Shown here one piece after another: positions 60,720 to 64,000 of a DNA stretch of 64,000 nt (the stretch's first letter is position 1; each line of letters starts with the position of its first letter). Both the position numbers and the translations under genes were made by a program. The stretch spans positions 496,001 to 560,000 of the forward strand of contig NZ_JMIW01000001.1 of NCBI RefSeq assembly GCF_000715015.1, written 5' to 3'. Under the pieces are notes generated by a model that saw only the letters and a list, made by a program, of their open reading frames with translations, was not told the origin of the DNA and ran no database searches. The stretch is from Erythrobacter longus (GTDB lineage Bacteria > Pseudomonadota > Alphaproteobacteria > Sphingomonadales > Sphingomonadaceae).

Positions 60720-61433
60720 ATGACAGATACAAAACCCCTTTCCGGTCAAACCGCGCTCGTCACTGGTGCAAGCCGGGGCATTGGCGCTGCGACCGCTATC
60801 GCCCTCGCTAAGGCTGGCGCACATGTGATTATCACGGCGCGAAAAGTGAAAGAGCTTGAGGCGGTTGAAGACCAGATCCACGCCATCGGAGGAACCTCGA
60901 CCATTGCGCCTGTCGACCTGATGGAACCCGATGCCATCAGCCGTTTAGCAGCAGCCATTGCGGGGCGCTGGGACACGATTGATCTGATGGTGATTTCAGC
61001 AGCTTACCTGCCAGAGCTCACACCACTTAGCCAGATTGATCCCAAGCAGTTCAACACCGCAATCCTGACCAATGTGGTCGCAACGCAAGCCTTGCTAGCG
61101 GGTTTTGACCCTCTGCTGCGCCGTGCCAAGGCGGGCAAGATCATCGGCCTCACCAGCAGCGTTGGCGCGGACCCGCGGCCATATTGGGGCGCTTATGGGT
61201 CGACGAAGGCTGCGTTTGACAATCTGCTTTTGACCTACGGAGCAGAGGTCGAAAAGCTCAGTGAACTGCGCGTTGCGATCCTTGATCCAGGTGCCACACG
61301 CACAGCGATGCGCGCGCGCGCCTATCCGGGCGAAAATCCCGAAACGCTCAAAGTGCCTGACGTTGTGGCAGAGCGGATTGTAGCGCTCGCAAGTGATGGA
61401 TTTGAAACGGGTTACCGCGAACGGGTCGACTGA
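60720..61433 (+). CDS. Short-chain dehydrogenase/reductase
   Basis: NAD(P)-dependent oxidoreductase of 237 aa with motif TGASRGIGAATAIALAKAG, an active-site SSVGADPRPYWGAYGSTKAAFDNLL (Ser, Tyr, Lys), and LDPGATRTAMRARAYPGENPE. It sits 12 bp after purF, so is probably expressed with it. The substrate is not deducible. The NNAG motif is replaced by ISAAYLPE. Confidence 0.87.
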   Translation: MTDTKPLSGQTALVTGASRGIGAATAIALAKAGAHVIITARKVKELEAVEDQIHAIGGTSTIAPVDLMEPDAISRLAAAIAGRWDTIDLMVISAAYLPELTPLSQIDPKQFNTAILTNVVATQALLAGFDPLLRRAKAGKIIGLTSSVGADPRPYWGAYGSTKAAFDNLLLTYGAEVEKLSELRVAILDPGATRTAMRARAYPGENPETLKVPDVVAERIVALASDGFETGYRERVD

Positions 61434-61561
61434 TCTCGCTCTTCCACAAATCGTCCTTAGCGGCGCGTTAACCAAAAACCGAAACTCTCCTTAAGGGAAA
61501 ATTGTGGCATCGCAGCCGTCATCAGAGACCAAAAACTGATGAAAAGAAGGTATTTGCGACC

Positions 61562-61909
61562 ATGCCTACTGGAAGCACTCGTTACCAGACAGCAGCACAA
61601 GAAGACCGCTGTTCCCCGCGCACACGGCTGATCATTCCTGCAACTTTGCGGGCATCAGGCGGCCGCGCGTTTCAAACCAATGTGCAGGACCTGTCGATTT
61701 CGGGCTTCTCGGCAAGCTCGATCAATCGGATGCACGATGGACAAATGTGCTGGCTCACCCTGCCCGGCCTCGAATCGCTCCAAGGCCAGGTCGTGTGGTG
61801 GGAAAACTGCGTGGTCGGCGTCGCGTTCGAAGAGCTGCTCAGCCCTATCGTGCACGACAACCTTCTGCAGCGTTACAGCAGCACCGGTGTGAGCCGCACG
61901 ATCATCTGA
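61562..61909 (+). CDS. PilZ-domain protein
   Basis: Probable c-di-GMP-binding protein of 115 aa. The PilZ pattern is present: basic pair in CSPRTRLIIPATLRA and the DLSISGF motif (D/N-x-S-x-x-G), followed by strand pairs ending VGVAFEELLSPIV. It might act on motility or exopolysaccharide. It starts at ATG 61562 with GAAGG upstream; an in-frame ATG at 61502 is less likely. No GGDEF/EAL gene is near. Its stop is 15 bp from the convergent serine hydrolase gene. Confidence 0.82.
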   Translation: MPTGSTRYQTAAQEDRCSPRTRLIIPATLRASGGRAFQTNVQDLSISGFSASSINRMHDGQMCWLTLPGLESLQGQVVWWENCVVGVAFEELLSPIVHDNLLQRYSSTGVSRTII

Positions 61910-61924
61910 TCGCAACCCGGCTTT

Positions 61925-63115
61925 TCAATCCAATGCAGCAATCTTGTCCGCGACATCGCGCCATGCGGCGCGGTGCGCGTTGCTGGTCGCGGTTGACCAA
62001 TTGCTGACCACAGTCAGGACAAGCTGTTTTTCAGGAATGATGGTGATCGACTGGCCAAAGATGCCCTGCGCGCCGTATCCTTGCGGGTAGGTCCACCATT
62101 GGTAGCCATAGCCAAAGCCCGTATCGCCAAAATCGACAAGGCTGTCGCCTGCCTCGGCAAACCAGCCTTCGGGAACGCTATCCCCGCCCCCTTCGAGAGC
62201 GAATATCCCCATACGGGTGTAATCGCCGAGCGATAGCGAGAGGCAGCATCCGCCAATGCTCCCGCCACGCGCATCTGCCATCCAGAAGAGGCCGTCTTTG
62301 AGGCCCGCTGGCTCGACAATTTTCTCTTGTGCATATTCGGCGAGAGAAAGACCAACAGCGTTCTCGACGACAAGACCGATCAGGTTTGTCTCACCCGTCT
62401 TATATAACCATTTTTCCCCCGCAGGCGCCTCGCGCGAAAGGGCGCGCATCTGGGCAACGGTTGCCTCGGCCCCGAATTCGAGGATGAAATTGTTCATCCG
62501 GGCAACGTCGCTATTGGGATCGGTGTAATCCTCATTCCAGGCAACGCCGCTGGTCATGGTCGCGATCTGGCGCAGGCTCACGCCTTCATAGGCAGAGCCC
62601 GCAAGGCCGGGCACATAGGCAGTCACGGGATCATCAAGGCTCGAGATAAAGCCATCGCGCACTGCTGCGCCAAGCAAGGTTGAGGTAAAGCTCTTGGCGA
62701 CCGAAAAACTGGTCCAACGCTGATCAGGGGCAAAGCCAAGACCATAACTTTCAAACCGCACCGCTCCCTTGTGATAAACCATCACGCCTGCGGCATTGGT
62801 CTCGGCCATAACGCGCCTGATTTCTCCAGCAAGGTCTGCAGGCAATGCCTCGCCCTCGGGAAGCTCTCTGGGGGTGGTCGACGCTGGCACTTCTTTGCCT
62901 GCGAACCAGTTTTCCATCTCACGAAAGCGGGCTGACCGCTCCTCATCGCTCCAGAACAGCACTTGCAGTTCAGACGGATCGCGTGCGGGAGGCGCAACGT
63001 CCTCGACCGAGGCCAGCGGAACCGGCCCGCTGTCAAAACCTTCCGCTGCGCCATAGCTGCATCCGCCAAGCGCAAGAGCAGCCGCGCCTGCCAACATCAT
63101 TGAAATTCGCTTCAT
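61925..63115 (-). CDS. Serine hydrolase, beta-lactamase class C-like, lipoprotein
   Basis: Penicillin-binding-protein-fold hydrolase of 396 aa. The ATG at 63115 begins a lipoprotein signal (MKRISMMLAGAAALALGGCSYG, lipobox Cys 19, shown from residues 1-20 only in part). The catalytic motif S-x-x-K is in FSVAKSFTST, the Tyr motif in YKTGETNLIGL, and the third motif in GAQGIFGQSITI with no HxG histidine. It may act on a D-amino-acid peptide or ester. It is a tandem copy of the gene starting beyond the window end. Confidence 0.85.
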   Translation of the reverse strand: MKRISMMLAGAAALALGGCSYGAAEGFDSGPVPLASVEDVAPPARDPSELQVLFWSDEERSARFREMENWFAGKEVPASTTPRELPEGEALPADLAGEIRRVMAETNAAGVMVYHKGAVRFESYGLGFAPDQRWTSFSVAKSFTSTLLGAAVRDGFISSLDDPVTAYVPGLAGSAYEGVSLRQIATMTSGVAWNEDYTDPNSDVARMNNFILEFGAEATVAQMRALSREAPAGEKWLYKTGETNLIGLVVENAVGLSLAEYAQEKIVEPAGLKDGLFWMADARGGSIGGCCLSLSLGDYTRMGIFALEGGGDSVPEGWFAEAGDSLVDFGDTGFGYGYQWWTYPQGYGAQGIFGQSITIIPEKQLVLTVVSNWSTATSNAHRAAWRDVADKIAALD

Positions 63116-63143
63116 CGTTCCCGCTCTCCCGTCGGCGTGCGCC

Positions 63144-64000
63144 CTATTGCGCGACATCGCCTGTTTTGTCTGGTGCGCCCGCATCGGTTTCTACCGCAAT
63201 TGCGCGTTGCACCGCGCGATAGAATTCGAGCCGCGCGGCCGCCTGTTTCTGCGGCACTGCTTCAGGCCAATTGGCATTGGATGCAATCACCAAATCGCGC
63301 GAGGGATCGATAAAGATGCCCTGCCCGAAAATGCCCTGTGCCGCGTATGAACCATCATCATAGGTCCACCATTGATAGCCATAACCCTCGCCAGGTGTCC
63401 CGATGTCGGCCTGCTGCGTGGTGGCTGCTTCGATCCAGCCTTCGGGCAGAACCGCCTCGCCATTGATCCGCCCGCCGCCCAGCATAAACAGCCCGAAACG
63501 CGCCATGTCGCGCGTGGCAGCCTGGATGCAGCAGCCGCTGATTTCATTGCCTGAATTGTTAAGGAGCCAGGTCGCATCAGCCCCCATTCCAAATGGTTTC
63601 CAGATTTTCTCTGAGAGGTAGTCAGCCAAAGGCTTACCCGTCGCCTCACTCACCAAAATGCCAATGAGGTTCGTCTCGCCGGTTTTATAAACCCACTTCT
63701 CCCCCGCAGGAGCCTCTCGCGGGAGCGAGCGCATATAGCTGACCGTGGTGTCCATCCCGCCTTCGGGTGTGTGGTTGTTGAACTTGGCGACATCGGAATT
63801 GGGGTCGCCGTAATCCTCATTCCATTGAACGCCGCTGGTCATAGTGAGCAATTGCGCGACCGAGACATCATCATAGGCGGAGCCTTTGAGGTCGGCGATA
63901 TACTTGGTCACGGGATCATCAATCGAGGCGATCGAGCCATCTGCAACCGCCGCCCCGACAAGGGTCGATGTGAGGCTTTTCGCGACGGAAAAGCTGGTCC
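63144..64000 (-). CDS. Serine hydrolase, beta-lactamase class C-like (N-terminus beyond window)
   Basis: Paralog of the neighbouring hydrolase; its 5' end lies past base 64000. The visible ~285 residues include the S-x-x-K motif (TSFSVAKSLTS, near the window end), the Tyr motif YKTGETNLIGI, and AAQGIFGQGIFIDPS. The C-terminal tail is longer and acidic (AVETDAGAPDKTGDVAQ). It ends 28 bp before the next hydrolase start, suggesting an operon of duplicated genes. The apparent start at 63911 is an internal GTG and is not the true start. Confidence 0.85.
   Translation of the reverse strand, partial: TSFSVAKSLTSTLVGAAVADGSIASIDDPVTKYIADLKGSAYDDVSVAQLLTMTSGVQWNEDYGDPNSDVAKFNNHTPEGGMDTTVSYMRSLPREAPAGEKWVYKTGETNLIGILVSEATGKPLADYLSEKIWKPFGMGADATWLLNNSGNEISGCCIQAATRDMARFGLFMLGGGRINGEAVLPEGWIEAATTQQADIGTPGEGYGYQWWTYDDGSYAAQGIFGQGIFIDPSRDLVIASNANWPEAVPQKQAAARLEFYRAVQRAIAVETDAGAPDKTGDVAQ

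Noticed and set aside
1..64000. CRISPR arrays, tRNA or rRNA genes, prophage, complete insertion sequence
   Set aside because: I looked in all intergenic spaces and saw no regular spaced repeats, no cloverleaf-like sequence, and no transposase or phage genes.

Overview
The window is a stretch of a chromosome from an alphaproteobacterium, most likely a sphingomonad (order Sphingomonadales, probably Erythrobacteraceae). The evidence is indirect but consistent. There is an exosortase-A (XrtA) exopolysaccharide locus with its usual set of associated genes. RNase E carries a long acidic and Arg-rich insertion inside its S1 domain, as is common in alphaproteobacteria. A LexA-type GTTC-N7-GTTC box is present, and the DNA is moderately GC-rich with many ATGA/GTGA-coupled genes. 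Gene density is high. I see no rRNA, tRNA, CRISPR array, prophage or complete insertion sequence.

Layout. 1-4.0 kb: cell-wall genes on the minus strand (peroxiredoxin fragment, class A penicillin-binding protein, N-acetylmuramoyl-L-alanine amidase), with a 176-bp MITE-like inverted-repeat element between the last two. 4.5-9.3 kb: RNase E, a nucleotidyltransferase and an ATP-grasp ligase. 9.3-14.1 kb: a methyltransferase, a secreted protein and an SDR on the minus strand, then sdhB-thioesterase-zapE on the plus strand. 14.2-33.6 kb: the exopolysaccharide region. On the minus strand lie a DSF-synthase (RpfF-like) gene, asparagine-synthase-like amidotransferase, exosortase, glycosyltransferase, FemAB-like protein, polysaccharide deacetylase, ExeA-like ATPase, outer-membrane beta-barrel, tyrosine autokinase, Wzz-like protein, Wza-like lipoprotein, PLP decarboxylase and acyl-CoA/AMP ligase. 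Divergently on the plus strand lie an acetyltransferase-like protein, an acyl carrier protein and two alpha/beta-hydrolases.

33.6-46.4 kb: housekeeping genes (RlmD-type methyltransferase, bifunctional NAD(P)HX repair enzyme, ilvD, N-formylglutamate amidohydrolase, ispE, ETF-ubiquinone oxidoreductase, a degenerate uracil-DNA-glycosylase-like protein, lytic transglycosylase, moaB, and an SPL-like radical SAM protein under a probable LexA box). 46.5-50.3 kb: a small RR-rich protein, universal stress protein, DUF1330, DUF411 and a fatty-acyl-CoA ligase. 50.7-56.2 kb: OmpA with a clear terminator, then dnaE translationally coupled to a membrane-tethered LuxR-type regulator. 56.4-64 kb: glutathione peroxidase, lolDC, purF, an SDR, a PilZ protein and two tandem beta-lactamase-like serine hydrolases, the last cut by the window end.

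How the genes work together. The central locus encodes export (Wza-like lipoprotein, outer-membrane barrel), chain-length control (Wzz plus kinase) and modification (deacetylase, FemAB, amidotransferase) of an exopolysaccharide. Next to it is a small acyl/amine-activation module (ligase, decarboxylase, ACP, acetyltransferase, hydrolases) whose product is not known to me. The signal synthase RpfF sits at the distal end of the same strand. The window holds no PEP-CTERM substrate protein, no Wzx/Wzy and no initiating glycosyltransferase, so these must lie elsewhere if the pathway is complete.
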